This document shows, piece by piece, positions 8,040 to 15,758 of a DNA stretch of 64,000 nucleotides. Both the position numbers and the translations under genes were made by a program. The notes beneath the pieces were generated by a model. The model did no database searches. It was not told the origin of the DNA and saw nothing but the letters and a program-made list of their open reading frames with translations. The stretch's first letter is position 1. Each line of letters opens with the position of its first letter. The stretch is from a virus. The stretch covers positions 186,001 through 250,000 of the IMG/VR virus record IMGVR_UViG_3300028840_001395. One strand, given 5' to 3'.

Positions 8040-8218
8040 AGCTCCACGTCCTTCGGCTCGAAGTGCGAGCAGACCGGCTCACGGTCGTAGAAGCACTTGG
8101 CGTTGGCGCAGTCCCCGCAGCGGGCCTTCAGGAGTTCTTGAAGCTGGTTGGAGCATTCGCCCAGGACACGCCTCGCCTCGGCGGAATCGAGGCGTTCGAT
8201 CATCTCCTCGCGGGTCAT
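8036..8218 (-). CDS. Small cysteine-containing protein, 60 aa
   Basis: A helical N-terminus followed by CGDCANAKC and a later Cys-x-His, a plausible zinc site. Function unknown. Start and stop both overlap neighbours by 1-4 nt. Confidence 0.6.
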   Translation of the reverse strand: MTREEMIERLDSAEARRVLGECSNQLQELLKARCGDCANAKCFYDREPVCSHFEPKDVEL

Positions 8219-8712
8219 CACGTCCCCTCCCAGCCTTCCCACTCCTTCGGGTCGAGGGTGGCCGGATTCGTGTTCACGACCTTCTCGGCGGGCCAGTACT
8301 CCGGCAGTTCCTCCCACTTCTTGACCCACTCCTTGACCTTCTCCAGGGGGACGCCGTGCTTGTTGCGGGCGGCGGCGACCTCGGGAGCGCACTGGATGTG
8401 GATGACCTCGGCCTGGTAGCCATAGGCCTTTGCCGCCTGGTGGTAGGGCGCAAGCTCGGACATCCGGACGTTGGTGTTGTCCACCACGACGAACTTGTCG
8501 TTGCGGTCGCCGTTGAAGTTGGCCTGGATGACCTCGATGAACTTGCGGCAGCACTTGCCGTGGGCCAGGTCGGGATCCCTGAACTCGTACTCACCGGCCT
8601 CGTTGATGAAGTAGTGATCGGCGGAGCACACCACAGCGTCCGGGAAGTGCTGCTTGCGGTAGTGACTCTTGCCAGCACCGCTGAACCCACGCATGACGAT
8701 GACTCGGAGCAT
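8218..8712 (-). CDS. P-loop kinase of the AAA_33 / polynucleotide-kinase-like type, 164 aa
   Basis: A Walker A motif GFSGAGKS lies at residues 9-16 and a VVDNTN motif near residue 75, the layout of small zeta-toxin/PNK-like P-loop kinases (AAA_33). These phosphorylate nucleic-acid 5' ends or small molecules; the substrate cannot be told from sequence. There is no phosphatase domain fused to it, unlike T4 Pnk. It is cotranscribed with small genes, downstream of the promoter at 9350-9382. Confidence 0.75.
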   Translation of the reverse strand: MLRVIVMRGFSGAGKSHYRKQHFPDAVVCSADHYFINEAGEYEFRDPDLAHGKCCRKFIEVIQANFNGDRNDKFVVVDNTNVRMSELAPYHQAAKAYGYQAEVIHIQCAPEVAAARNKHGVPLEKVKEWVKKWEELPEYWPAEKVVNTNPATLDPKEWEGWEGT

Positions 8713-8731
8713 TCGGTTCCTCCGCTCTGCG

Positions 8732-9334
8732 CTACGCTGCCCGCTTCGCTTCGCGGGCCTTGCGCTCGGCCTCCATCTTGGCGATCCGCTGGGCCTTGGT
8801 CATGCCGCCCTGGGTCACGTCGATGTGATCCTCGATGGCCTGCCAGTTGGGCTCCTCGCCACGCAAGTCCACGATGTTGAACAGGGTGACCACCCCGTCG
8901 AGCCACGCGCTGATGTGCATCTGACCCTTGCGGTCGATGGCGTACACGTACTCGATGTCACCCTCGATGTTGTCCTGGGTGATACGCCAGTCGTCCCGCT
9001 CGTTGCGGTCGCCGTGGCAGAAGCACTGCGGGGAACGTGCCCACAGGCGATGGGCCTCGGGGTCGTCCTTCTCGCTGACGAAGTTCCGGTAGCCGATCTC
9101 CAGGTTGAAGTCGGCCACGGGCTCGTCCGGGAGCGAGCTGAGGATGCTGCTCCACCCTCCCTTGTGCTCATTGATCAGCAGCCGGAGCATCGCCATGTGG
9201 TCGCCCTTGAAGTGACCGTGACAGAGGTGCCAGAGCGCCTTGCCCAGCCCCGTGGGGTAGGCGTCGTAGTGGTGGTAGCGCCCGGAGAAGCCCCCCTTCG
9301 GGGTCACGCGAGCAATGCAGCCTCTCGTACTCAT
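8732..9334 (-). CDS. Conserved hypothetical protein (MSTRGCIAR-type), 200 aa
   Basis: The N-terminus MSTRGCIARV followed by GRYHHYDAYPTGLG is a pattern I associate with conserved phage and plasmid proteins of unknown function. The C-terminus is a charged helix. First gene after the promoter at 9350-9382, with a GGAGGTAATG ribosome site. Confidence 0.7.
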   Translation of the reverse strand: MSTRGCIARVTPKGGFSGRYHHYDAYPTGLGKALWHLCHGHFKGDHMAMLRLLINEHKGGWSSILSSLPDEPVADFNLEIGYRNFVSEKDDPEAHRLWARSPQCFCHGDRNERDDWRITQDNIEGDIEYVYAIDRKGQMHISAWLDGVVTLFNIVDLRGEEPNWQAIEDHIDVTQGGMTKAQRIAKMEAERKAREAKRAA

Positions 9335-9349
9335 GTCATTACCTCCACC

Positions 9350-9382
9350 TAGACTACTCTGTGGTCACCACAAGTAAGACCA
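9350..9382 (-). promoter_or_regulatory. Phage-type promoter (CTTACT-N16-TAGTCTAG)
   Basis: Minus-strand GGTCTTACT, spacer ending CACAGAG, TAGTCTAGG. It lies inside the last codons of the gene at 9365-9556, whose TGA stop is within the spacer. Confidence 0.85.
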
Positions 9383-9556
9383 CTCCCGAGGGACACCGAG
9401 ACCGAACACGTCGGGCTTGACCTCGATGGTTCCCCGGCCAGGTCGGGTCATGTGCAGCCACTTGCCCGCCGGGCGCATCTTGGTCACACGCAACGTCTGC
9501 GCGGGCTTGTCGCGCTTGTACTCGTACTCGATCTCGATGGCCTCGCCAGCTCTCAT
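9365..9556 (-). CDS. Hypothetical basic protein, 63 aa
   Basis: Not recognised; a small, probably beta-rich basic protein. Start overlaps the upstream stop. Its 3' end contains the promoter for the next operon. Confidence 0.6.
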   Translation of the reverse strand: MRAGEAIEIEYEYKRDKPAQTLRVTKMRPAGKWLHMTRPGRGTIEVKPDVFGLGVPREWSYLW

Positions 9557-9771
9557 CGGTCAACCTCCGCTGTCCGGCAGACGGCGAGCCGCTGGAGCGA
9601 TCCACCCGGCCTGTCCTCCCGCAGGTCGGTCGAGGCCCGATCCTCGGAGGGGAACAGCAGGCAGACGTAGACGGTGCCCATCTTCCGAGTCCCCACGAAC
9701 GGACAGAACACCCCCGGAGACTCAGCACAGGTGTTCTCGCCACAGCGTACCTTGACCGTCAGAGTCTTCAT
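9553..9771 (-). CDS. Hypothetical cysteine-containing protein, 72 aa
   Basis: Five cysteines, four of them in the N-terminal half, may form a small metal or disulfide fold. Function unknown. The ATG at 9771 overlaps the upstream stop (ATGA). Confidence 0.6.
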   Translation of the reverse strand: MKTLTVKVRCGENTCAESPGVFCPFVGTRKMGTVYVCLLFPSEDRASTDLREDRPGGSLQRLAVCRTAEVDR

Positions 9772-10265
9772 GTCAGATCCTCCCGGAAGGCGTCGATCCA
9801 CCCCGCGACCTTGTTCTTGAACCTCTGACACCGCTTGGAGTAGTGGCGCGGGAAGCGGAAGTAGGCAAGCTGCTGAGCTAGCTCATCCCAGTACGAAGCC
9901 GGGGGAAGTCGCTCGTCGTGCCAGACATTCTTCTCCCGCAGCCGGATGGCGATGCCGATGCGACGCTCCGAGATGTAGTTGACACCGACGCCTCCACCGG
10001 GATGCGGGCGGCGCTTGTGCTCGATGACCTTGACGGGCAGGTCGAAGAACTCGGCAGCGGCGAGCCCCGCTTCCTGTAGCTCCATCAGGATGCCCACGTC
10101 GGCGGGATGGGCCTCACCGATCTTGCCGTCGCCGGTCTTCCAGTCGCCTTCCTTCATCCTGCGGAGCAGGTCGTGACAGGGCTTGCACCAGCCTTTCGTC
10201 CCCGATGCGGAGAGGCGGGCCAGCTTCTTGATGCCGCTGCTACCGCAGTTCTCGCAGTAGGCCAT
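9768..10265 (-). CDS. Zinc-ribbon protein, 165 aa
   Basis: An N-terminal CENC...CKPC zinc ribbon (residues 4-30) precedes a domain of unknown function. A C-terminal ELAQQLAYFRF followed by His and Phe loosely recalls the HELAH helix of minizincin metalloproteases, but the catalytic histidines are missing, so no enzymatic role is assigned. Coupled to the upstream gene by overlap. Confidence 0.65.
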   Translation of the reverse strand: MAYCENCGSSGIKKLARLSASGTKGWCKPCHDLLRRMKEGDWKTGDGKIGEAHPADVGILMELQEAGLAAAEFFDLPVKVIEHKRRPHPGGGVGVNYISERRIGIAIRLREKNVWHDERLPPASYWDELAQQLAYFRFPRHYSKRCQRFKNKVAGWIDAFREDLT

Positions 10266-11005
10266 CAGTACCAGCCCCCCGCAGTCCCGAAGGAGCGGTA
10301 GCCCTGGCGGCGCAGGGAGCGGTCGAGGCGGCGACGCGCCTTGGTCGCGGCGGCGCTGAACTCCATCGTGACGTAGGAGCCGCCACCGCCCTCGTAGTGC
10401 TTGCACTCGTCGCGGTTGTACTCGTCGTTGCCGACGATCTGGCCCCCGCTGCCCCGCGTCCACTCGATCCGGCGCAGGGCGGCGAACAGCTTCTTGGCGA
10501 ACCAGTGGTCGCGGGCGTTCTCGACCGCGTGGTTGTTCTCGGGCACGTCCCACTCGACCGTGCGCCCCTTGTTGCGGAAGTGGACGCTGGCGTCGGGCAG
10601 GTGGATGTCCGCGTCCTTGGACACGGGCTTGAGATCGAGGGCCAACTTCTTCGGCGTCACCAGCTTGGTCCGGTCGTAGGCCCCCGGCCCGAGCTTGGGG
10701 TCGAAGACGAACAGCAAGCGGCGCATCGTGTCGAACCGCTCGCGGACCTCGTCGCTGGGGCACTCCCAACCCCACGACCGCAGAGTGAAGCCGCAGTGCC
10801 GGTAGAGCGCGGCCTTCTGCTCCTGGAAGCGCTTGTCCCCGCGCTTGCCCTTGGCGGCGGCGCGGAGCTTCGGCACGAGCGCCTTGGCCTCCGCGAGGAT
10901 CCCCTCCTGCTTGGCGTTCCACGCCGCGAGCAGACCCTTGCGGAACGTCGCCCACTCCTTCGCGGGAATCGTGATCGTCCCGCTCTCCCAGCAGTACTTG
11001 GACAT
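10265..11005 (-). CDS. Hypothetical protein, 246 aa
   Basis: Not recognised; a basic, mostly soluble protein. First gene of the unit read from the promoter at 11023-11055, with GGAGGTGATG at its start. Confidence 0.7.
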   Translation of the reverse strand: MSKYCWESGTITIPAKEWATFRKGLLAAWNAKQEGILAEAKALVPKLRAAAKGKRGDKRFQEQKAALYRHCGFTLRSWGWECPSDEVRERFDTMRRLLFVFDPKLGPGAYDRTKLVTPKKLALDLKPVSKDADIHLPDASVHFRNKGRTVEWDVPENNHAVENARDHWFAKKLFAALRRIEWTRGSGGQIVGNDEYNRDECKHYEGGGGSYVTMEFSAAATKARRRLDRSLRRQGYRSFGTAGGWY

Positions 11006-11022
11006 CGCATCACCTCCTGCCG

Positions 11023-11055
11023 CAGACTACTCTGTCAGCGACGGAAATAAGCCCC
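11023..11055 (-). promoter_or_regulatory. Phage-type promoter (CTTATT-N16-TAGTCTGC)
   Basis: Minus-strand GGGGCTTATT, spacer ending GACAGAG, TAGTCTGCGG. It directs the 10265-11005 gene. Confidence 0.85.
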
Positions 11056-11060
11056 TGCTG

Positions 11061-11225
11061 TCAGCGACCGATGAAGTCGCGGAAGCAGCGGCGGTCGGCG
11101 GCGGAGAGGGCGGCGCGGGCACGGCGACGGGAGACCCGGCGCAAGCGGCCCCGGATCGACACCCAGACGAGCTGACCATCGGGGCGCTGGCACTCGGTCA
11201 CGGTCCCGGTCTTGAAGGCGTCCAT
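11061..11225 (-). CDS. Small arginine-rich protein, 54 aa
   Basis: ATG at 11225 with an upstream GGGAGAGGGAG. The middle is very Arg-rich, which fits nucleic-acid binding. Second gene downstream of the promoter at 11460-11493. Confidence 0.5.
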   Translation of the reverse strand: MDAFKTGTVTECQRPDGQLVWVSIRGRLRRVSRRRARAALSAADRRCFRDFIGR

Positions 11226-11264
11226 CTCCCTCTCCCCTCCCCGGTCGCTCCCGTGAGCGACCGG

Positions 11265-11438
11265 CTAGCGGTTCTCGCAGCCGCACTCGTCGCAGTAGCC
11301 GAGGGTGTCGAGCGCGTTGAGGTGCGCTCCGCACTCCTCGCACACGATGATCGTGTGGGCCAGCTCGTCCTCGGTCAGGTCGGCCATCTCCTTGTCCACG
11401 GTCGCGGCCATCTGCTCCCGAGTCATTCCGTTCGCCAT
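11265..11438 (-). CDS. Small zinc-ribbon protein, 57 aa
   Basis: Starts MANGMTREQM with GGAGGGAGG upstream and ends in CEEC...CDECGC, a clear zinc ribbon. First gene after the promoter at 11460-11493. Function unknown. Confidence 0.65.
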   Translation of the reverse strand: MANGMTREQMAATVDKEMADLTEDELAHTIIVCEECGAHLNALDTLGYCDECGCENR

Positions 11439-11459
11439 CGTGTCCTCCCTCCGTTCACC

Positions 11460-11493
11460 TAGACTACTCTGGGCCGGGGCGAAATAAGACCCC
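11460..11493 (-). promoter_or_regulatory. Phage-type promoter, left half of a divergent pair
   Basis: Minus-strand GGGGTCTTATT, spacer ending CCAGAG, TAGTCTAGG. It faces away from the promoter at 11553-11588. Confidence 0.85.
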
Positions 11494-11552
11494 TATCAAA
11501 AGAAAACGCGCCCGCCCTCGCGCGTAGGGGTATGCCAAAATGGTATAGGCAC
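11494..11552. repeat. Spacer of divergent promoter cassette with ACGCGC/GCGCGT inverted repeat
   Basis: The segment contains TCAAAAGAAAACGCGC and the matching arm GCGCGT. The same layout (TCAAAAGAAA, CGCGC, short loop, GCGCG) sits between the divergent promoters at 44340-44443, so this is a duplicated bidirectional control module. A regulator site is an inference. Confidence 0.5.
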
Positions 11553-11588
11553 GGGGGTCTTATCTTGAGTCCCGACAGAGTAGTCTAG
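11553..11588 (+). promoter_or_regulatory. Phage-type promoter, right half of a divergent pair
   Basis: GGGGGTCTTATC, 16-nt spacer ending GACAGAG, TAGTCTAGG, then GGAG ahead of the 11608 start codon. Confidence 0.85.
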
Positions 11589-11607
11589 GTGAGGAGAGGA
11601 GCACGCG

Positions 11608-12114
11608 ATGAACACTCACGAAGCCTACGCCGAGGAAATCCGCCGAGGTGTCTGGGCCGACCCGAACCCCGACCGCTGCGGCTGCAAAGGAACCGGCCTG
11701 TGGGTGTCGGACTTCGACAGCTACCACGAGTGCCCGTTCCACGGCGACCCCGACATCCCCGACCCCGAGTGGGATGACGAGACCCACGGTCCCTGCACCT
11801 TCGACTGGGACGCCCACGAGCGCCGCATCTGCGTGGATGCCTACCGGCACTTCCGCGATCAGGCCGTCGAACTGGGCCTCTCCGCCGAGGTCTTCGAGGC
11901 CATCTGCCGCCGCGACCTGGGAGCGGGCGAGCACACCCCCCGCGAGTGGGTGAACGCCGCCAACGCCGCCGCCGAGGAGCTGGCCCACACCCTGGAGGAA
12001 GCCAACGCCCGCGCCGAGGGCTTCTCCTGCGCCCTGGAGCGCCGCCTCGAAGAGGAGTACGAGATCGAGATGCAGGAGTACGAGGAAGAAGTCCGAGCCA
12101 CGGGTATCCGATAG
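11608..12114 (+). CDS. Hypothetical acidic protein, 168 aa
   Basis: Not recognised. Cysteines in the first 40 residues (CGC, CPFHG) suggest a small metal site; the last 60 residues are Glu/Ala-rich and probably coiled coil. It ends in TAG immediately before the -35 element of the next promoter. Confidence 0.65.
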   Translation: MNTHEAYAEEIRRGVWADPNPDRCGCKGTGLWVSDFDSYHECPFHGDPDIPDPEWDDETHGPCTFDWDAHERRICVDAYRHFRDQAVELGLSAEVFEAICRRDLGAGEHTPREWVNAANAAAEELAHTLEEANARAEGFSCALERRLEEEYEIEMQEYEEEVRATGIR

Positions 12115-12148
12115 GGGGCTTACTTCCGGCCCGGTGAGAGTAGTCTGG
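12115..12148 (+). promoter_or_regulatory. Phage-type promoter (CTTACT-N16-TAGTCTGG)
   Basis: GGGGGCTTACT, spacer ending GTGAGAG, TAGTCTGG, 15 nt before the ligase start codon. It abuts the TAG stop at 12112-12114. Confidence 0.85.
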
Positions 12149-12162
12149 TCACGGAGGTTTCG

Positions 12163-13302
12163 ATGGCCAAGTCCAAGATCGAGAAGCTCGCGGCCCTGAT
12201 CGCCAAGGCCAAGGACGCGTACTACAACGGGAAACCCATCATGGGTGACCCCGAGTATGACGCGCTCGAAGACGAGCTGCGGAAGCTCGACCCGAGCAAC
12301 CCCGTCCTGGCGATGGTCGGTGCAGACCCGACCGGGAGCGGCTGGCCCAAGGTCAAGCACGAGATCCCGATGGGGTCGCTCCGCAAGGCCCAGGACTCCG
12401 ACGACATGGACAAGTGGTTCTCGACGCAGAGCGTCAACACGCCGGTCTGTGTCTCCGACAAGCTCGACGGCATCAGCATCGGCCTGCGCTACGAGAAAGG
12501 CAAGCTCGTCCAGGGCTTGACGCGGGGCGACGGCGACACGGGTGAGGACATCACCAGGAACGTCATGCTGATGCAGGGCGCGGTCAAGGTGCTCCCCAAG
12601 ACGGTCAAGGGCAAGCCCCTCCCCGACGTGGTGTACGTGCGGGGCGAGGTGGTGGTCAAGAAGTCCGACTTCGCCGCCAACTTCAAGGGCGACTCCAACC
12701 CGAGGAACACCGCGAGCGGGACGGCCAAGCGCCAGAGTGACCCGAGCAAGTGCAAGCACCTGACCATCCTCGCGTACCAGTGGCTCCCGGACGGCATGGC
12801 CCCGGAGTTCAAGTGCGACGAGTTCCACGCGCTGGTCGAGGCCGGGTTCCAAACCGCCAACTTCAAGGTCTGCAAGAACGCGGCCCAGGTACAGGCCTTC
12901 TACCAGGAGTACGTGGACAAGACCCGCGACTCCCTGGACTACCTGATCGACGGGCTCGTGGTGGACATCGATGACCGGGACGTGCGCGAGGGCAAGGGCA
13001 CCACGGACGGTCGGCCCAAGGGCGCGGTGGCCTACAAGTTCCCGCACGAGAAGAAGCCGACCACGCTCCGGAACATCCGCTGGCAGGTGGGCAACTCGGG
13101 GCGCATCACCCCGGTCGCAGAGTTCGACACCGTGAACCTGGCGGGCGCGAACGTGAGCCAGGCCAGCCTCCACACGGTCGAGCGTGTCAAGAAGTTGAAA
13201 TTGTTCAAGGGATGCCGTATCCTGGTGTCGCGGCGAAATGATGTGATTCCAATGGTGGAGGCAAACCTGGATGAAAACATCAACATCAGCGACTTCGAGT
13301 AG
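12163..13302 (+). CDS. ligA: NAD-dependent DNA ligase, N-terminal part (adenylation and OB domains), 379 aa
   Basis: The first half of a bacterial-type LigA. Domain Ia is at residues 1-60 (YYNG, EYDAL). The adenylation motif KLDG places the AMP-accepting lysine at K100, followed by TRGDGDTGED (about 120-129), the NPRNTASGT motif and a later AYKFP. An OB-fold segment with NLAGANVSQASLH ends at the ARRND-VIP-like strand. The protein stops there, where an intact LigA (about 670 aa) would continue into the zinc finger. A homing endonuclease gene follows, overlapping by 32 nt. From about 13190 codon use shifts to AT-richer codons, as if the end of this gene came with the insertion. Whether it works with the separately encoded C-terminal part is inference. 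Confidence 0.9.
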   Translation: MAKSKIEKLAALIAKAKDAYYNGKPIMGDPEYDALEDELRKLDPSNPVLAMVGADPTGSGWPKVKHEIPMGSLRKAQDSDDMDKWFSTQSVNTPVCVSDKLDGISIGLRYEKGKLVQGLTRGDGDTGEDITRNVMLMQGAVKVLPKTVKGKPLPDVVYVRGEVVVKKSDFAANFKGDSNPRNTASGTAKRQSDPSKCKHLTILAYQWLPDGMAPEFKCDEFHALVEAGFQTANFKVCKNAAQVQAFYQEYVDKTRDSLDYLIDGLVVDIDDRDVREGKGTTDGRPKGAVAYKFPHEKKPTTLRNIRWQVGNSGRITPVAEFDTVNLAGANVSQASLHTVERVKKLKLFKGCRILVSRRNDVIPMVEANLDENINISDFE

Positions 13303-14098
13303 CTATCTGGTATGCCCCGTCTGCCAGCGTAAGATGCGGTCTATCACCACACAGCACATCAAGAAGCATGGCTTTGAGGATGCGAAGTCATTCAAGAGAC
13401 ACTTCGGACTAGATTCTCTCAAGTGTGATGAGATGCGAGGACGCCAGTCCAAGTTCATGTCGTCACACAACCCCACCGCAGGGAATGGACACACCCCAAC
13501 GTCCATCAAGAAGATGAGGGAACGACGCAAGGGGAAAGGACTCGGTGTGGCCGGGAAGTACGAGAGGACTCCCGAGATACGCCTCAAGATATCGAAGGGT
13601 GTCACCCGAGCATGGGAAAAGGGGAAGAGAGGAAGAGGATGGTACGTTTACGGTCGCAAGGCTGAAAAGAAGGTATGGGTTCGGTCTTCCTGGGAAGAAC
13701 GGGTGGTGAGAGTCTTGGACTCCCATCCCTGTGTCCTTCGGTATGAGGTAGAACCCTTCCAGATTCCTTACTGGCATAACGGAAATCCGCATCGATACAC
13801 CCCTGACTTCTTGGTGATGTTGGAGGGTAACATCAAGGAACTGTGGGAGGTGAAACCACAGGAACTCCTGAATTTGCACCGTAATCCTTCCAAGATTGCT
13901 GCCTTGAATGAGTTTGCGGTAGATCACGGCATCAACACCAGGGTGGTTACTCTTGAGCACATAGAGGGGATGGAGAGACAGGTGGGAATCCAGCCGTGGA
14001 CGGGGGCTGGAGGGCCGTGGGTGAAACCGGATGACCCTGACTTCCGACCCCGAAGCCCCCGAGAACAAAAGGGCTTATCTGACGACTCAGTGGAGTAG
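13271..14098 (+). CDS. Free-standing homing endonuclease, Vsr/EDxHD-like (PD-(D/E)xK), 275 aa
   Basis: An N-terminal C2H2-like finger (CPVCQRKM ... HIKKHG) leads into a basic NUMOD-like linker and then a nuclease core: SSWEERVV near residue 145, YTPDFLV near 175 and ELWEVKP near 190. This is the layout of Vsr-like homing endonucleases such as I-Bth0305I that interrupt or sit beside phage replication genes. It lies between the two ligase parts. Its base composition is clearly lower in GC than its flanks, which marks it as an insertion. The start ATG has GGAGG upstream, and the TAG stop is part of the next promoter's -10 element. Confidence 0.85.
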   Translation: MKTSTSATSSSYLVCPVCQRKMRSITTQHIKKHGFEDAKSFKRHFGLDSLKCDEMRGRQSKFMSSHNPTAGNGHTPTSIKKMRERRKGKGLGVAGKYERTPEIRLKISKGVTRAWEKGKRGRGWYVYGRKAEKKVWVRSSWEERVVRVLDSHPCVLRYEVEPFQIPYWHNGNPHRYTPDFLVMLEGNIKELWEVKPQELLNLHRNPSKIAALNEFAVDHGINTRVVTLEHIEGMERQVGIQPWTGAGGPWVKPDDPDFRPRSPREQKGLSDDSVE

Positions 14099-14104
14099 TC
14101 TAGG
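14071..14104 (+). promoter_or_regulatory. Phage-type promoter for the C-terminal ligase part
   Basis: GGGCTTATC, 16-nt spacer, TAGTCTAGG. It overlaps the end of the homing endonuclease gene (stop TAG at 14096-14098 is the start of TAGTCT) and gives the second ligase part its own transcription start. Confidence 0.85.
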
Positions 14105-14118
14105 TGAAGGAGAAGATG

Positions 14119-14946
14119 ATGACCGTGTCAGCAGCGAGAGAGTATTTTGAAGCACCGACCCTCTGCCCCTCCTGCGGGGGCCAGCTCAAGCGGGACGGCG
14201 AGTACCTCATCTGCCCGAACACCGATGGCTGCGAGGCCCAGGCGACCGGCGCTATCAAGCGCTGGTGCAAGAAGATCGACGTGAAGCACGTCGGGGAGAG
14301 CCTCATCGTGGTGCTGGTCGAGGAGGGGCTGGTCAAGGACATCGCAGACCTGTACACGCTCGACCCCGCCGAGGTCGAGAACCTGACGATGGGCGACCGC
14401 CGGGTGGGCGGTACGGGTCGCAAGGCCGTGACCAACCTGCGGAACAAGATGGCCCTCCCGCTGCACGTCTTCGTCGGGAGTCTCGGCATCCCGCTCATCG
14501 GGCGCAGCATGGCCAAGACCATCGTGGACGGCGGTTTCGACAGCCTCTCGAAGATGCTCAAGGCCAAGATCTCCGAGGTCGCCGCCATCCCCGGCGTCGG
14601 CCAGAGCAAGGCCGACAGCTTCGTCAAGGGCTTCACCGCCAAGGCCGGGCTGGTCGCCAAGCTCATCTCGGTCGGCATCGTGGTGCAGAGCGCCACCGGG
14701 CCGCTCAAGGGCAAGGTCTTTTGCCTCACGGGCTTCCGCGACAGCGACCTGACCGAGGCCATCGAGCGGGCGGGTGGCACGGTCAAGTCCAGCGTGAGCA
14801 AGAAGCTGACGCACCTGGTGCTCAAGGATCCGTCCTCGACTTCGGGCAAGGCGAAGAAGGCCCGCGACTACAACAAGCAGGGCGTGGCCGACATCGAACT
14901 GATAGACCCGGACGAGGCGTGGGATCTCGCGGGAGGTCGTCCGTGA
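14119..14946 (+). CDS. ligA: NAD-dependent DNA ligase, C-terminal part (Zn finger, HhH, BRCT), 275 aa
   Basis: It begins where a normal LigA would reach the zinc finger: CPSC at about residue 16 and CPNTDGC about 15 residues later. Helix-hairpin-helix repeats fill about 45-190, and a BRCT domain starting GKVFCLTGF runs to the end. There is no adenylation domain, so alone it can only bind DNA. Start chosen at ATG 14119, 6 nt after AAGGAG; an ATG one codon earlier is possible. Together with 12163-13302 it would rebuild a nearly complete ligase with little sequence lost at the junction. Confidence 0.9.
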   Translation: MTVSAAREYFEAPTLCPSCGGQLKRDGEYLICPNTDGCEAQATGAIKRWCKKIDVKHVGESLIVVLVEEGLVKDIADLYTLDPAEVENLTMGDRRVGGTGRKAVTNLRNKMALPLHVFVGSLGIPLIGRSMAKTIVDGGFDSLSKMLKAKISEVAAIPGVGQSKADSFVKGFTAKAGLVAKLISVGIVVQSATGPLKGKVFCLTGFRDSDLTEAIERAGGTVKSSVSKKLTHLVLKDPSSTSGKAKKARDYNKQGVADIELIDPDEAWDLAGGRP

Positions 14947-15185
14947 AAGCCGTCCACCGATACATCATCCTGGGCGGGAGCTACGCCGACATGGCCCACC
15001 TCCACACGCTCGCACAGAGCAGCGCGGAGGCCCTCCAGAAGTGGCGCGACCATTTCGGAGACAAGGTAGAGGGCTGGCCCGATCCCCCCGTGGACAACAT
15101 CGACACCGACCGGCCCGACCTGGCCAAACACTGGAAGGGGAACGGATACGATTACTACTACCGGGACAGGGGAGTGTCAGTGTGA
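14943..15185 (+). CDS. Hypothetical protein, 80 aa
   Basis: Not recognised. GTG start overlapping the ligase stop (GTGA). A small protein with an aromatic C-terminus (YDYYYRD). Confidence 0.6.
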   Translation: MKAVHRYIILGGSYADMAHLHTLAQSSAEALQKWRDHFGDKVEGWPDPPVDNIDTDRPDLAKHWKGNGYDYYYRDRGVSV

Positions 15186-15433
15186 GCAGCGCACGCACCA
15201 AGGTCAAGCGACTCCCGTGCGGTCTCCTGCTCGTCTACGGGCGTGACCGTCACGGTTGCCCCCACGTCGAGGTCTGCCGGGAAGACAAGAAGTACTCCCG
15301 ACCGGCATACCCCGTCGCCATAGGGCCGAGCCTCACCCTGACCTGGGGCGGCTGGTCGGCCACGGGAATCGACTACGACTCCCCGACCCGATGGGGTTTC
15401 GGGGTCGGTCGCCTGTGGGTCGAGGTGGTGTGA
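15182..15433 (+). CDS. Hypothetical protein, 83 aa
   Basis: Not recognised; GTG start overlapping the previous stop. Probably a beta-rich fold with several Gly/Trp. Confidence 0.55.
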   Translation: MSSARTKVKRLPCGLLLVYGRDRHGCPHVEVCREDKKYSRPAYPVAIGPSLTLTWGGWSATGIDYDSPTRWGFGVGRLWVEVV

Positions 15434-15744
15434 TGGGCCTCTACCTGCACCCGCCGGGCTTCCTCCCCGAATGGCTCAAGGAGAACGCCATCGAGATCAC
15501 CCGACAGGATGTTCTCGACGCCGACCTGACGGACGAAGATACGCTCCCCGTCTGTCTCGTCCCCAATCCCTACGCCGAGGGTGTGTGGGCCGCAGGGGTC
15601 ATCTACGACGACATCGAGCGCGCGGAGTTCACACGGGAGGATGACCCGCGACCGAAGACCTGGTGGTTGCTCGAAGTGGAGAAGATCAAGGAGTTCGCGG
15701 GGGAAGTCCACCGGCTTACCAGGCGGGGTCCCCGAGTAGTCTAG
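15433..15744 (+). CDS. Hypothetical protein, 103 aa
   Basis: Not recognised; acidic, soluble. The ATG overlaps the previous stop (TGATG). Its final codons GTA GTC TAG are the -10 element of the promoter at 15712-15745. Confidence 0.6.
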   Translation: MGLYLHPPGFLPEWLKENAIEITRQDVLDADLTDEDTLPVCLVPNPYAEGVWAAGVIYDDIERAEFTREDDPRPKTWWLLEVEKIKEFAGEVHRLTRRGPRVV

Positions 15745-15745
15745 G
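15712..15745 (+). promoter_or_regulatory. Phage-type promoter inside a gene end (CTTACC-N16-TAGTCTAG)
   Basis: GGCTTACC, 16-nt spacer ending CCGAG, TAGTCTAGG, wholly within the 3' end of the preceding gene, then GAGGAGG before the ATG at 15759. Confidence 0.8.
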
Positions 15746-15758
15746 CGAGGAGGAAGAG

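Noticed and set aside
9768-10265. Minizincin metalloprotease
   Set aside because: The ELAQ segment lacks both histidines of HELAH, so no zinc site is visible in that helix.
13190-14110. Group I intron or intein joining the two ligase parts
   Set aside because: No intein block motifs are present, the second part has its own promoter and ribosome site, and I could not find group I core helices. A free-standing endonuclease between split genes explains the data more simply.
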